Under the pieces are notes generated by a model. The model was not told the origin of the DNA and made no database searches. It saw nothing but the letters and a program-made list of their open reading frames with translations. Shown here one piece after another: positions 6,031 to 14,065 of a stretch of DNA of 15,890 nucleotides; within the stretch, counting starts at the first letter, position 1, and each line of letters opens with the position of its first letter. The translations under genes and the position numbers were made by a program. This DNA comes from an uncultured Oscillospiraceae bacterium (GTDB taxonomy: Bacteria > Bacillota > Clostridia > Oscillospirales > Oscillospiraceae), in assembly GCA_934645175.1 (NCBI GenBank), contig CAKUDE010000041.1, positions 1-15,890 on the forward strand, given 5' to 3'.

Positions 6031-7683
6031 ATGACCGATCAGAAAAAGAAAACTATAATCACCGGCGGCGTGGCTGTTCTCGCCGCTGTGGTGGCATACA
6101 CCTTTCGTCTTATCGGAAAGGGCAGCTTTTACCCGACGCTGTTTTCTTATCTGCGCAGCTTTATCTACATCGGACTGTACGCCGCCTGGGGGCTTTCCGT
6201 TCGGCAGCGCATCGTGCAGAAACAGGTGGGGCGGTATCTCACCAGCGTTTCGGTGCTGCTGATCTTGTGGTTTTCGTTCCGCACGGTGAAATACTTCATT
6301 TTCTGGCAACCGGGTGTTATCCGTCACCTGTGGTATCTATTCTATTTGCCCATGCTGTTTGTGCCGATGTTGGCACTACTCATTGCCATGTCGCTGGGCA
6401 AGCCGGACGACTACCGCCTGCCGAAATGGACGATGGCGCTGTGGCTTATCTCCGGCGCAATGCTTCTGCTGGTGCTGACCAACGACCTGCATCAGCTGGT
6501 GTTCACCTTTCCGAAGGATGCCGCCGTATGGTCGGATACTGACCACGGCTACGGCGTTGGCTATTTCCCCGTCATCGGCTGGCAGGTGCTTTGCGGCGTG
6601 TCGGCGCTGGTGGTGATGCTCTTTAAGTGCCGGCTGAAAAACGGGCGGCATCGTCTGTGGCCCGCCGTCCCCATGGCGATTTCACTGACCTATCTGGCGT
6701 TGAATTACATCGGCGTGCCGTGGCTGCGGGCGCTGTTCGGAGATGTCACTGCTTTCCAGAGCTTTATGTATATGCTCAGCTTTGAAGCCTGCATTGCCTG
6801 CGGCTTTATTCACTCCAACAGCCGCTATGCAGACCTCTTTGCCTCCTCCGTCGGCACCTCGGCGGAGATCACAGACAAGGATTTCAACATTCGCTATGCG
6901 GCGCTGAACACCGCACCTATTTCAAGGGAAACGATGCGGGAAGCTGAGCAAGGCTCCGTCACGGTGGACGGCGGCCTGACCGTGCACACCATGCCCATCG
7001 GCGGCGGCTATGCCGTATGGACGGAGGATGTGTCGGCGCTGCTGGCTATTAAGGAAGAATCCGAAAGCCTTGCCGAAGAGCTTGCCGACCGGAACGAGAT
7101 CCTGCGCTATGAATACAAGCGGGAGTCAAAGCGCCGTAAGGTGGAGGAGCAAAACCGCCTGTATGACCTACTGCAATCGGCCACACAGACGCAGATCGAC
7201 CGCATTGCCGTGCTGACCAAGGAGTATCAGCAGACCGCCGACACTGGCAGAGCCAAGACGCTCCTGGCCGAGATCGCCGTGCTGTGCAGCTACATAAAAC
7301 GCCGCAAGCACCTGACGCTTCTGACCGACCGGGACTATAAGATCCCTGCGGCGGAGCTGGAACGGGCCTTCAACGAATCGCTCCAGACGCTGAAGCTGCT
7401 TGGCGTTCGCAGCACCCTGTATGTGGACGACTCTCTTTCCATATTCTCCGGCAAGGCTGCGGCGGCGATATTCGATTTTTACGAATCGGTGGTGGAAACC
7501 GACCTTGAAAATTTAACGAGCGTGCAGGTGAGCCTTGCAAAAGCGGAGGGGCTGCGCCTGTCGCTGAATGTCTGCTGTAAAGCAGACCTCTCGGCTTTTG
7601 CCGACAAGCCCCATGTCCGCTATGAGGCGGACGAGGACTTTCAGCATATCGTATTCCTGGCGGAAGGAGGTGCAGCGAAATGA
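6031..7683 (+). CDS. 7TM histidine-kinase-like membrane sensor without visible kinase motifs
   Basis: About 550 aa. Residues 8-260 hold seven or eight membrane helices with the WYLFYLPMLFVPM and LLVLTNDLHQLVF blocks typical of the N-terminal 7TM region of Firmicute histidine kinases. A short PAS-like linker and a long charged coiled coil (about 325-400) follow. In the C-terminal part I find no H-box His-Asp, no N-box Asn and no glycine-rich ATP lid, so it looks like a pseudokinase or a ligand-sensing partner. ATG 6031 is chosen because AGAGG lies 7 nt upstream; an in-frame ATG at 6010 and GTG at 5968 lack a ribosome site, and the GTG is inside the promoter. The stop overlaps the next start (ATGA), so translation is coupled to the true kinase. 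Confidence 0.75.
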   Translation: MTDQKKKTIITGGVAVLAAVVAYTFRLIGKGSFYPTLFSYLRSFIYIGLYAAWGLSVRQRIVQKQVGRYLTSVSVLLILWFSFRTVKYFIFWQPGVIRHLWYLFYLPMLFVPMLALLIAMSLGKPDDYRLPKWTMALWLISGAMLLLVLTNDLHQLVFTFPKDAAVWSDTDHGYGVGYFPVIGWQVLCGVSALVVMLFKCRLKNGRHRLWPAVPMAISLTYLALNYIGVPWLRALFGDVTAFQSFMYMLSFEACIACGFIHSNSRYADLFASSVGTSAEITDKDFNIRYAALNTAPISRETMREAEQGSVTVDGGLTVHTMPIGGGYAVWTEDVSALLAIKEESESLAEELADRNEILRYEYKRESKRRKVEEQNRLYDLLQSATQTQIDRIAVLTKEYQQTADTGRAKTLLAEIAVLCSYIKRRKHLTLLTDRDYKIPAAELERAFNESLQTLKLLGVRSTLYVDDSLSIFSGKAAAAIFDFYESVVETDLENLTSVQVSLAKAEGLRLSLNVCCKADLSAFADKPHVRYEADEDFQHIVFLAEGGAAK

Positions 7684-8930
7684 GCGCCTTTTCCTCTCTC
7701 TCCGCTTTTGGACAGACCTTCATTCCGCTGCTTCTGTTTGCGGAGGCCGTGCTGGAGCTTGGGTTGTTTCTGTACCAAATGATCCGCAGCAAGCAGCCCC
7801 TTCGCAGTCTGCCCTGCGCCGTGCACTTTGCCATTTTGCTGACGCTGCTGTTCTCGGTCACCCAGGGTGATCCCGACGAGGGCAAGGACGCATTTTTAGT
7901 CGGCGCACCGTGGATCCTGTTCGCCGTGGTCATTGTTCTTGTGGCGATCCACTTTGCCATTGCCCTGCCCAGGGAATACCGCCGCAGAAAGAACGAGCTG
8001 TCGCCGTTCTCCATCAAGGAAGCCACCGACAAGCTGCCTATGGGCATCTGCTTTGCCGATCCCGACGGCCGCATCATCCTCTGCAACAACCGTATGCGCC
8101 GCCTGTCCTTTGCGCTCAGCGGTCACGAACTGCAGATCGCCGAGGATATGGAAGCTGCATTGGCGCAGCCCGATCTGTCTGTTACCGTCAAGGACGATTG
8201 CTTTATCCTGCCTGACCGTACCGTTTGGCAGTTTCACACGCAGAATATCGTCGTGGACGGTGATAGCCGCTGGCAGCAGGTGACGGCGCACAATGTCACG
8301 GAGCTGTATAACGGCAACCTGCGTCAGGCGGAGATCAACAAAGAACTGAAAGAGGTCAACCGCAAGCTCCGCAAAATGTACGAGCGTATGGAGGACGACA
8401 TTAAGGAAAAAGAAAGCCTTGAATTAAAGGTCTACATTCACGACGCCATCGGCCGGAGCTTACTGACCATCCGGGACATCATCGACAGCGGCGAGGACAC
8501 CGACAGAAAGATCGAGACCCTGCAAGAGGCGGTGAGTATGCTGACCAGCAACCGGGTAGCCGCCGTTGGCACCATGGAAGAGGTAAAGCAGACGGCAAAG
8601 GCGCTGGGCGTGACCGTAAAAACTGAGGGCTATCTGCCGCCCTATTCCGCAGCCGGTGAGCTGACTGTGGCCGCCGCCAAGGAGTGCGTGACCAACTGCG
8701 TCAAGCACGCAGGCGGCAGCGAGGTATATATCCGCATTGCCGAGCGCAGCGACCGTTATGACATTACCATCACCAATAATGGAGCCGTCCCCTCCCAGCC
8801 GATCACGGAGGGCAGCGGCCTGTCGTCCCTCCGCCGCCGCATCGAAGCGGCGGGCGGTGAGATGCACACGGCGCACAAGCCCCGCTTTGCCCTGATCATT
8901 ACGCTTCCCACAAAGGAGAACGACCTATGA
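7680..8930 (+). CDS. Sensor histidine kinase (HisKA_3/NarX-like)
   Basis: 416 aa. Three membrane helices (about 12-33, 44-60, 74-96), a PAS-like domain (about 110-208, LPMGICFADPDGRIILCNN), a coiled-coil linker, a dimerisation/H-box with His254 in YIHDAIGRSLL, and a compact HATPase domain (about 325-412). The ATPase shows the N-box with Glu335, Asn339 and His343 and a glycine motif GSGLSSLRRRI at 378-388. It should autophosphorylate on His254 and pass phosphate to the regulator encoded next. It overlaps both neighbours by ATGA, so the three proteins are probably made in fixed ratio and may form one complex with the 7TM partner. The signal is unknown. Confidence 0.9.
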   Translation: MSAFSSLSAFGQTFIPLLLFAEAVLELGLFLYQMIRSKQPLRSLPCAVHFAILLTLLFSVTQGDPDEGKDAFLVGAPWILFAVVIVLVAIHFAIALPREYRRRKNELSPFSIKEATDKLPMGICFADPDGRIILCNNRMRRLSFALSGHELQIAEDMEAALAQPDLSVTVKDDCFILPDRTVWQFHTQNIVVDGDSRWQQVTAHNVTELYNGNLRQAEINKELKEVNRKLRKMYERMEDDIKEKESLELKVYIHDAIGRSLLTIRDIIDSGEDTDRKIETLQEAVSMLTSNRVAAVGTMEEVKQTAKALGVTVKTEGYLPPYSAAGELTVAAAKECVTNCVKHAGGSEVYIRIAERSDRYDITITNNGAVPSQPITEGSGLSSLRRRIEAAGGEMHTAHKPRFALIITLPTKENDL

Positions 8931-9556
8931 TAAACACCATTCTTGTAGAAGATGATCTCTACATTCAAAAGCACTTTGCCGAGCGTCTGACCGCAGAGGA
9001 CGAATTTCGCCTTGTCGGTGTATACAGCGACGCCTTCGAAGCGGAAAAGCACTGCGACGGCACCATAAACCTCATCCTCATGGATGTGCAAACCCAGCAT
9101 AAGCATTCCGGGCTGGCGGCTGCGGAGCGGATCAAAAAAATATATCCGCATACCAAAATCGTCATCGTCACTTCGCTGGTTGACCCCGAGGTACTGCTGA
9201 AAGCCAAATTGGGCGCAGCCGACAGCCTGTGGTACAAGGATCACGGCACGGCGGAGCTGCTGGATGTGGTGCATCGCACGCTGCAAGGCGAAAAGATATT
9301 CCCGGACACCTCCCCGGTGGTTGAGATGGAAGGAACCATGTCCGACAGCTTTTCCCCCCGACAGCTTGACATCCTTCGCTTATATATTAAGGGCTTTACC
9401 TATCAGGAAATTGCCGATAAGCTGGGCATCTCCAAAAACGGCGTCCGATGGAACCTGGATGATATGGTCATCAAGGGCGGCTTTGAAAACCGAGAGGCGC
9501 TGGTCGCCACCGCCATTGAAAACAAGCTCATGGTCACCACACTGAAAGACGAATAA
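8927..9556 (+). CDS. NarL/LuxR-family response regulator
   Basis: 209 aa. A complete receiver domain: acidic pair Asp9/Asp10, phospho-acceptor Asp53 (LILMDVQ), Thr82 and Lys104. Residues about 140-200 form a LuxR-type helix-turn-helix (SPRQLDILRLYIKGFTYQEI, then KLGISKNGVRWNLDDM). Regulators of this type usually bind inverted repeats as dimers. Two related inverted repeats lie close by, one in the promoter of its own operon and one upstream of the next transcript, and these are the obvious candidate targets. Start by ATGA overlap with the kinase gene. The operon ends at a terminator 11 nt downstream. Confidence 0.92.
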   Translation: MINTILVEDDLYIQKHFAERLTAEDEFRLVGVYSDAFEAEKHCDGTINLILMDVQTQHKHSGLAAAERIKKIYPHTKIVIVTSLVDPEVLLKAKLGAADSLWYKDHGTAELLDVVHRTLQGEKIFPDTSPVVEMEGTMSDSFSPRQLDILRLYIKGFTYQEIADKLGISKNGVRWNLDDMVIKGGFENREALVATAIENKLMVTTLKDE

Positions 9557-9566
9557 CCACAAATTT

Positions 9567-9600
9567 TCCCTCCGGTTCACGCAGCCAGGGGGATTTTTTT
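9567..9600 (+). terminator. Rho-independent terminator of the two-component operon
   Basis: TCCCTCCGG (9567-9575) pairs with CCAGGGGGA (9585-9593) with one mismatch and one G-T pair, followed by seven Ts. A small CCTG-AAAA-CAGG hairpin with another T7 run follows at 9604-9622 and may act as a back-up. Confidence 0.75.
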
Positions 9601-9644
9601 GCGCCTGAAAACAGGTTTTTTTGAAAAAAGGGTGGATTTCCGTT

Positions 9645-9672
9645 CTGTTACTGGCACAAGTGCCAGTGACAG
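9645..9672. promoter_or_regulatory. 28-bp palindromic operator, probable response-regulator site
   Basis: CTGTTACTGGCAC (9645-9657) and GTGCCAGTGACAG (9660-9672) are inverted arms around AA, with one G-T type mismatch in 13 positions. The centre lies about 41.5 bp upstream of the start point predicted from the -10 box, the classical class II activator position, and the right arm includes the -35 hexamer. The best candidate binder is the LuxR-type regulator encoded just upstream. Confidence 0.65.
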
Positions 9673-9693
9673 ATGCAGGAAAATCCGTACAAT
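9666..9693 (+). promoter_or_regulatory. Promoter of the receiver-like/surface-protein unit
   Basis: GTGACA (9666-9671), a 16-nt spacer and TACAAT (9688-9693), with a start point near 9700. The weak -35 box and short spacer fit a promoter that needs an activator. Confidence 0.5.
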
Positions 9694-9738
9694 AGGATAT
9701 GTAAGATCATAGTTGTGCTTAGAAAAGGGCGGTGATGA

Positions 9739-10125
9739 ATGATGAAAAAGATCGTTCTGGACATTCAGAGCGGTATCCATGCGCACAACATGGAACGAAT
9801 GCTGATGCAGGAATTGGACGATTGCCAAGTTGTGATCTCCGAGTCGCCGGACGCTACGCCCGAATGGTGCAAAACGCATCGGCCCGATGTTCTTTTAATG
9901 GAGGTCAAGGCTTTTTCACCCTGGATGTTTTCCGAACGAATGACGATCCGTGACAAGGTAAAACGCAGCACGGAGAACTGCCGGATCATTCTTTTTGTGG
10001 ATGACGAAAGCGATGGAGAGCTGACCGAAAAAGTACGGCAGGCAAAGCGTGAAGGTCTTATTGATGCCTTCCTGTTCGGCTCGGTGTCCGAGAACTACTT
10101 CGCTTCGGTAATCGACAGCGTGTAA
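9739..10125 (+). CDS. Small receiver-like protein lacking the phospho-acceptor Asp
   Basis: 128 aa, no signal peptide, no DNA-binding domain. The layout recalls a response-regulator receiver: MKKIVLDIQSG as strand 1, HRPDVLLMEVK as strand 3, CRIILFVDDES as strand 4, and DAFLFGSVSE as strand 5. The Asp is replaced by Glu55 and the conserved Lys of strand 5 by Gly, so it is probably a constitutive or pseudo-receiver. The ATG at 9742 is an equally possible start; the ribosome site is an imperfect AAGGGCGG. It is the first gene after the palindromic promoter, and about 150 nt with no terminator separate it from the surface-protein gene. It may modulate the upstream kinase or regulator. The receiver link is by eye from pattern, not by search. 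Confidence 0.6.
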   Translation: MMKKIVLDIQSGIHAHNMERMLMQELDDCQVVISESPDATPEWCKTHRPDVLLMEVKAFSPWMFSERMTIRDKVKRSTENCRIILFVDDESDGELTEKVRQAKREGLIDAFLFGSVSENYFASVIDSV

Positions 10126-10142
10126 AGGAGGCTGCCTATGAG

Positions 10143-10280
10143 ATGATGAACACTATGCTCCCCTTTTACAAAGCCAAAGCAAAAACACATCCTCCCGGCT
10201 TTCGCTGCGGGAGAGAGATGAAATACACAGCGAAAAATTTAGCGATCCCGAATGGGATCAAGGAGGAAACAGAACAATGA
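10143..10280 (+). CDS. Possible 45-aa small ORF coupled to the surface-protein gene
   Basis: Codes for MMNTMLPFYKAKAKTHPPGF and a further 25 basic, hydrophilic residues. AAAGGAGG (10124-10131) stands 11 nt before the ATG, and the TGA stop overlaps the surface-protein start as ATGA. A two-codon ATG-AGA-TGA minicistron at 10138-10146 overlaps its start. It fills a gap that would otherwise be an untranslated spacer. It could be a leader peptide that couples translation, or a chance frame; I do not recognise it. Confidence 0.35.
   Translation: MMNTMLPFYKAKAKTHPPGFRCGREMKYTAKNLAIPNGIKEETEQ
10192..10259 (+). promoter_or_regulatory. Two hairpins in front of the surface-protein ribosome site
   Basis: CTCCCG (10192-10197) pairs with CGGGAG (10208-10213), and GATCCC (10244-10249) with GGGATC (10254-10259) around GAAT. 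The second ends 1 nt before AGGAGG (10261-10266), so it could affect ribosome access. Neither has a T-tract, so they are not terminators. Confidence 0.35.
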
Positions 10281-13200
10281 AAAAAACAAACAGACTGCTG
10301 AGTCTGCTGCTCGTCTTTCTCATGGTGCTGACGCTTGTGCCGACAACGGTATTTGCCGAGGACGCAACCGGCAGCGGAACAGCAAGCGACCATCACATGG
10401 TCTATACTTGGGAACAGCTCAAGGCAGCTATGAAAGATCCGAGCATCGACTATGTTGAAATCGCGCAGGACATTACTCATAAATTGTCCTATATAACCCG
10501 TGAATACTATAATTATCGTGTCGAGCACCCGGAGTTGGGTTCGCTCACAGATATTGACATCGTTGATGGAGCTGCTGTTGCACCGGCGGTCGACCCCGAT
10601 AAACCAGGAAATGTGGCTATCCTTGTTAACGGCACAAAACATTTAGTGCTTTCGCACGACTTAATAATTCCTTCATCCGGAATACCATTTGACTCCGAGA
10701 TTGACGGTATGTCAAGCTTGTTTTTTCTTAATGAAAATGCAGATTTAACGGTAGAAGGAACCGGAACGATTGATTGCAGTACAAGAAAGCGCCAGTCATA
10801 CAGTGCTGTCTTTACTGTAGGTAAAATAACCGGCGATCATACCGGAGAGGTCACCGGCAGGTATCCCGCAAATTTAACAATTAACGGCGGCAATATTATC
10901 GCAAAGAATTCGTTCTCCTATACAAAAACCTGCATTGTGAATTTGGTGTGCGGAAATGTTACTGCTAATGGCGGAACTATGCGTGTCCGCGGTGATCAGC
11001 GCAGCCAATATTTTTACAATCTGTATATAGTGGATAACCGTGAAGTTATTGGAAGTTATGAAAACTATACTCCATCTGTGTTTTATATCAATTCGGCATT
11101 TGAGTGGAAAAACTTTGATCATGTCAAACTGACGATTAACGGCGGTAACTTCGGTATGACAGATGACAGCAGCATAAGGGTTCCAGTCATTGGCGTGGAT
11201 AATTATTATATGCGTACTATGACTGACAGCGCAAAAGAAAACGCCCTTAATAATCTTGCCAAGATGGTTACACTTAACGGCGGTACTTTGGAAACCGGCA
11301 TCACCTACTGGTATAGTCAGTTCTATTTTGACAACGATATGTATACGAAGCTGCTCGGCGACAACTGTGAAGCGTATATTACAAGCTCGTATAAAGACGG
11401 TTATAATTTCGTTATGCCGGATTTTGATTATGAAGAAAATCCGCCAATTCAAGCCGGCGAAGGCCCTGTAGAAATCCAAAAGGTTGTCATTAGCAGAAAA
11501 AACTACTTGGTGCTTGACTATGGCGAAAGAATCTCTCAAAACGGCGGATATGCGCGTGCCGAAATCGGCTCGATTCAGCACACTGCAACAGCCATAGTGG
11601 AAGCAGGCTCTGAGGTTACAATAAACCCTGTTCCTTTGAAAAACTATGTGTTCGACCATTGGGAGCTTTCTTCCAATATTACTCTCACTGAGGGAAGCAC
11701 TACGATTGAAACCATTAAGTTCACAATGCCGAATGCAGGTGCTACTGTTAAGCCTGTATTCAAAAAGATTACCTACAGTATCAGCTATGATTTGAACGGC
11801 GGCTCTTGGAACGGCGCTGCAGGCGTAGGCGAATATGAAGTGGGCTCCGAAGTAACGCTCCCGACTAATGTTACAAAATCGGGATATGATTTCCTTGGTT
11901 GGTACGAAGTTGAAAATGGACTTTGGTACGGCCCGTATGACAAGATTACAACCTATGACAGCGGCAATAAGACATTCACTGCAAAGTGGAAAGTTTCCGC
12001 TGACGCTGAGTTCCCGATTAAAGTTCGCATCGACAATACAGCAGGACGCACCGATAAGGGTGCAACGGTCGCTTTGGATAAGACTGCGGCTGCAGGCGGC
12101 GAAACCGTTACTGTTCAGGTCAATGTAAAGGACGGCTATACGCTTGATTCCGTTAAAATCGCCAAAATAGGCGGACGCGGCCAAATCACTCTAAACGATC
12201 TTGGCAACGGCAAATACACCTTTACCATGCCGAGTGATTTCAGCAACACCAACACGAATTATGCCGAAATCACCGTTAAGACCACAAAGAACACCTATAA
12301 CATCAACTGGAATCTAAACGGCGGAGTAAAGGCCGGCTCTTCTTGGGGCGATGAGATTTATTACAGATCAACCTATACTGTAACTGACTATGGCTTTGAT
12401 ATGCCCACAATGTCCGATGTCAAGAAAGAGGGCTATAAGCTTGTCGGTTGGTACACAAACAGTGCTTGCACAGGCGATCCTGTACTCCGTCATGAACAGG
12501 GCGAAACCGGAGATAAGAACTACTACGCAAAGTGGGAAAAAGACACCTATACGGTTAAGGGCGGTCAAATCGGAAACGGCATAATCGCCGTCGATAAGGT
12601 TGCAGGACAGATGGGCGATGCGGTTACCGTAACCGTAATGCCATACGCAGGTTATAAGATGAAATCCGGCTCTCTGGAGTTGCAATATTATGATGTCAAC
12701 AATCAATTTAAGAGAGTGGCAATAACCGGCAACACCTTCACTATTCCCGGCGGAAATGTACAGCTCTATGCGGAGTTTGAAAAAGATCCCGATTATGAAT
12801 TTGGCATCACTGTAACGGGCGGCACAGCCTCTTTCAGTGGCAGCACGATTACAAAGGCCAAAGAAGGCACTGTTGTTAAGCTAAACGCTACCGTTCCCGA
12901 AGGCAAGATCTTTAAGGAATGGGAGATTGTAATCGGCAATACGACCATTACCAATGCTACAAGTGCAACAAACGCTTCCTTTACTATGCCGTTCAGCGAT
13001 GTAGAAATCAACGCCGTGTTTGAGGATATTTCCGAGTACGACATTATCGTAACAAACGGTAAAGCAACTGTCGGTGCAGGCAGCGAGATCAGCAAGGCAG
13101 CAACAGGCACTGTGGTTACCATCACTGCCGATCCTGCCGAGGCAGGCAAGCAGTTCGACAAGTGGGAAGTTATCTATGGCGACATTACCATTGCCGATGT

Positions 13201-13861
13201 AAACAGCGCAACCACTACCTTCACGATGGGCGGCGAGAATGTCAAGGTAAGAGCAACCTATAAGGACGCTGCGCCGGGCCATACGCACACCTACGGCACA
13301 GAATGGAAGTCCGATGATACCAACCACTGGAAAGAATGCACCGATACCGATTGCCCCAATCCGGCAGACAGCGTAAAGGATAAGGCAGCTCATACGCTGA
13401 GCGATTGGATCATCGACACTGCGGCGACCGATACCGCAAACGGCGCTAAGCATAAGGAATGCACCGTTTGCCATAAGGTGCTCGAAACCGCAACTATCCC
13501 TGCAACGGGCAGCAGCCACACCCATGCTTACGGCACAGAATGGAAGTCCGACGCAGATAACCATTGGCATGAGTGCGATTGCGGCGACAAGGCTGACATC
13601 GCAGCTCACACCTTCGCTTGGAAGATCGACCGAGAGGCTACCAAGACCGAAACCGGACTGAAGCACGAGGAATGCTCCGTCTGCGGTGCAAAGCGTAACG
13701 AGAACACCGTTATCGACAAGCTCCCCGACGGCGGAGAGAATCCGCAGACCGGTAACACCGGCAATCTCTTTGGTTGGATGGCTGCACTGTTTATCACCGG
13801 CGGCGTCCTGACAGTGCTCGGCGTTACAGCTAAAAAAAGGAAAGAGAACGAAGCCGAATAA
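10277..13861 (+). CDS. Large wall-anchored surface protein with beta-helix-like region, InlB-type modules and NPQTG sorting signal
   Basis: 1194 aa. Signal peptide 1-27 (MKKTNRLLS... TVFAED). Residues about 60-380 form a beta-helix-like part with four spaced motifs of the form LTINGGNI (near 201, 229, 285, 332). Seven tandem beta-modules follow (about 425-997): two clear InlB B-repeats (498-571, 672-754; DLNGG...GYDFLGWY...TAKW) and five looser Flg_new_2-like repeats. Two His/Cys-rich units come next (from 1002 and 1080; HTHxYGTEWKSD...NHW.EC...CTVC). The C-terminus has NPQTG (1155-1159), a membrane helix and KKRKENEAE, a sortase substrate tail close to the (S/N)PxTG type used by C. difficile SrtB. 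AGGAGG lies 10 nt before the ATG. The first 1.2 kb are clearly more AT-rich than the neighbours, suggesting acquisition. Likely an adhesin; the ligand is unknown. Confidence 0.88.
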   Translation: MKKTNRLLSLLLVFLMVLTLVPTTVFAEDATGSGTASDHHMVYTWEQLKAAMKDPSIDYVEIAQDITHKLSYITREYYNYRVEHPELGSLTDIDIVDGAAVAPAVDPDKPGNVAILVNGTKHLVLSHDLIIPSSGIPFDSEIDGMSSLFFLNENADLTVEGTGTIDCSTRKRQSYSAVFTVGKITGDHTGEVTGRYPANLTINGGNIIAKNSFSYTKTCIVNLVCGNVTANGGTMRVRGDQRSQYFYNLYIVDNREVIGSYENYTPSVFYINSAFEWKNFDHVKLTINGGNFGMTDDSSIRVPVIGVDNYYMRTMTDSAKENALNNLAKMVTLNGGTLETGITYWYSQFYFDNDMYTKLLGDNCEAYITSSYKDGYNFVMPDFDYEENPPIQAGEGPVEIQKVVISRKNYLVLDYGERISQNGGYARAEIGSIQHTATAIVEAGSEVTINPVPLKNYVFDHWELSSNITLTEGSTTIETIKFTMPNAGATVKPVFKKITYSISYDLNGGSWNGAAGVGEYEVGSEVTLPTNVTKSGYDFLGWYEVENGLWYGPYDKITTYDSGNKTFTAKWKVSADAEFPIKVRIDNTAGRTDKGATVALDKTAAAGGETVTVQVNVKDGYTLDSVKIAKIGGRGQITLNDLGNGKYTFTMPSDFSNTNTNYAEITVKTTKNTYNINWNLNGGVKAGSSWGDEIYYRSTYTVTDYGFDMPTMSDVKKEGYKLVGWYTNSACTGDPVLRHEQGETGDKNYYAKWEKDTYTVKGGQIGNGIIAVDKVAGQMGDAVTVTVMPYAGYKMKSGSLELQYYDVNNQFKRVAITGNTFTIPGGNVQLYAEFEKDPDYEFGITVTGGTASFSGSTITKAKEGTVVKLNATVPEGKIFKEWEIVIGNTTITNATSATNASFTMPFSDVEINAVFEDISEYDIIVTNGKATVGAGSEISKAATGTVVTITADPAEAGKQFDKWEVIYGDITIADVNSATTTFTMGGENVKVRATYKDAAPGHTHTYGTEWKSDDTNHWKECTDTDCPNPADSVKDKAAHTLSDWIIDTAATDTANGAKHKECTVCHKVLETATIPATGSSHTHAYGTEWKSDADNHWHECDCGDKADIAAHTFAWKIDREATKTETGLKHEECSVCGAKRNENTVIDKLPDGGENPQTGNTGNLFGWMAALFITGGVLTVLGVTAKKRKENEAE

Positions 13862-13884
13862 GGCTTCACTCAGCAACCCATAAG

Positions 13885-13923
13885 AACGGGCGGTGACGGA
13901 GTCCTCCGCCACCGCCCGTTTGC
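13885..13923 (+). terminator. Terminator after the surface-protein gene
   Basis: AACGGGCGGTGACGGAG (13885-13901) and CTCCGCCACCGCCCGTT (13904-13920) form a very stable 17-bp stem with one mismatch and a tiny loop. Only a short T run follows. Confidence 0.75.
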
Positions 13924-13944
13924 CATGAAAGAGGCTTACAAAAG

Positions 13945-13991
13945 CCCCTTTCCGAAAGGCGATCATTTCGCATGACCGCTTTTCGGAAGGG
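13945..13991. repeat. Second long hairpin in the 5' region of the DUF4428-like gene
   Basis: A 15-bp stem with one bulge and one G-T pair links 13945-13961 with 13977-13991 around a 15-nt loop. It lies between the terminator and the next gene and could be a second terminator or part of the leader of the next transcript. No convincing promoter was found in 13992-14050; a weak TGTCAA/TGTAAA pair is the only candidate. Confidence 0.45.
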
Positions 13992-14065
13992 ATACGATCC
14001 TTTCTCATACGACTGTCAACCATACGCATGGGGTGTAAACGCCCACATTTAAGGAGGAAAACATT

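Noticed and set aside
5904..6542. Plus-strand open frame of 212 codons at the start of the kinase operon
   Set aside because: It overlaps the 7TM gene in another frame and its product loses any hydrophobic pattern; the 7TM reading is clearly the coding one.
10874..12184. Minus-strand open frame of 436 codons
   Set aside because: Antisense shadow of the surface-protein gene; no ribosome site and no recognisable motif.
12881..14029. Minus-strand open frame of 382 codons running past the surface-protein stop
   Set aside because: It crosses the strong terminator hairpin and is antisense to the repeat modules of the surface protein; no start signal was seen.
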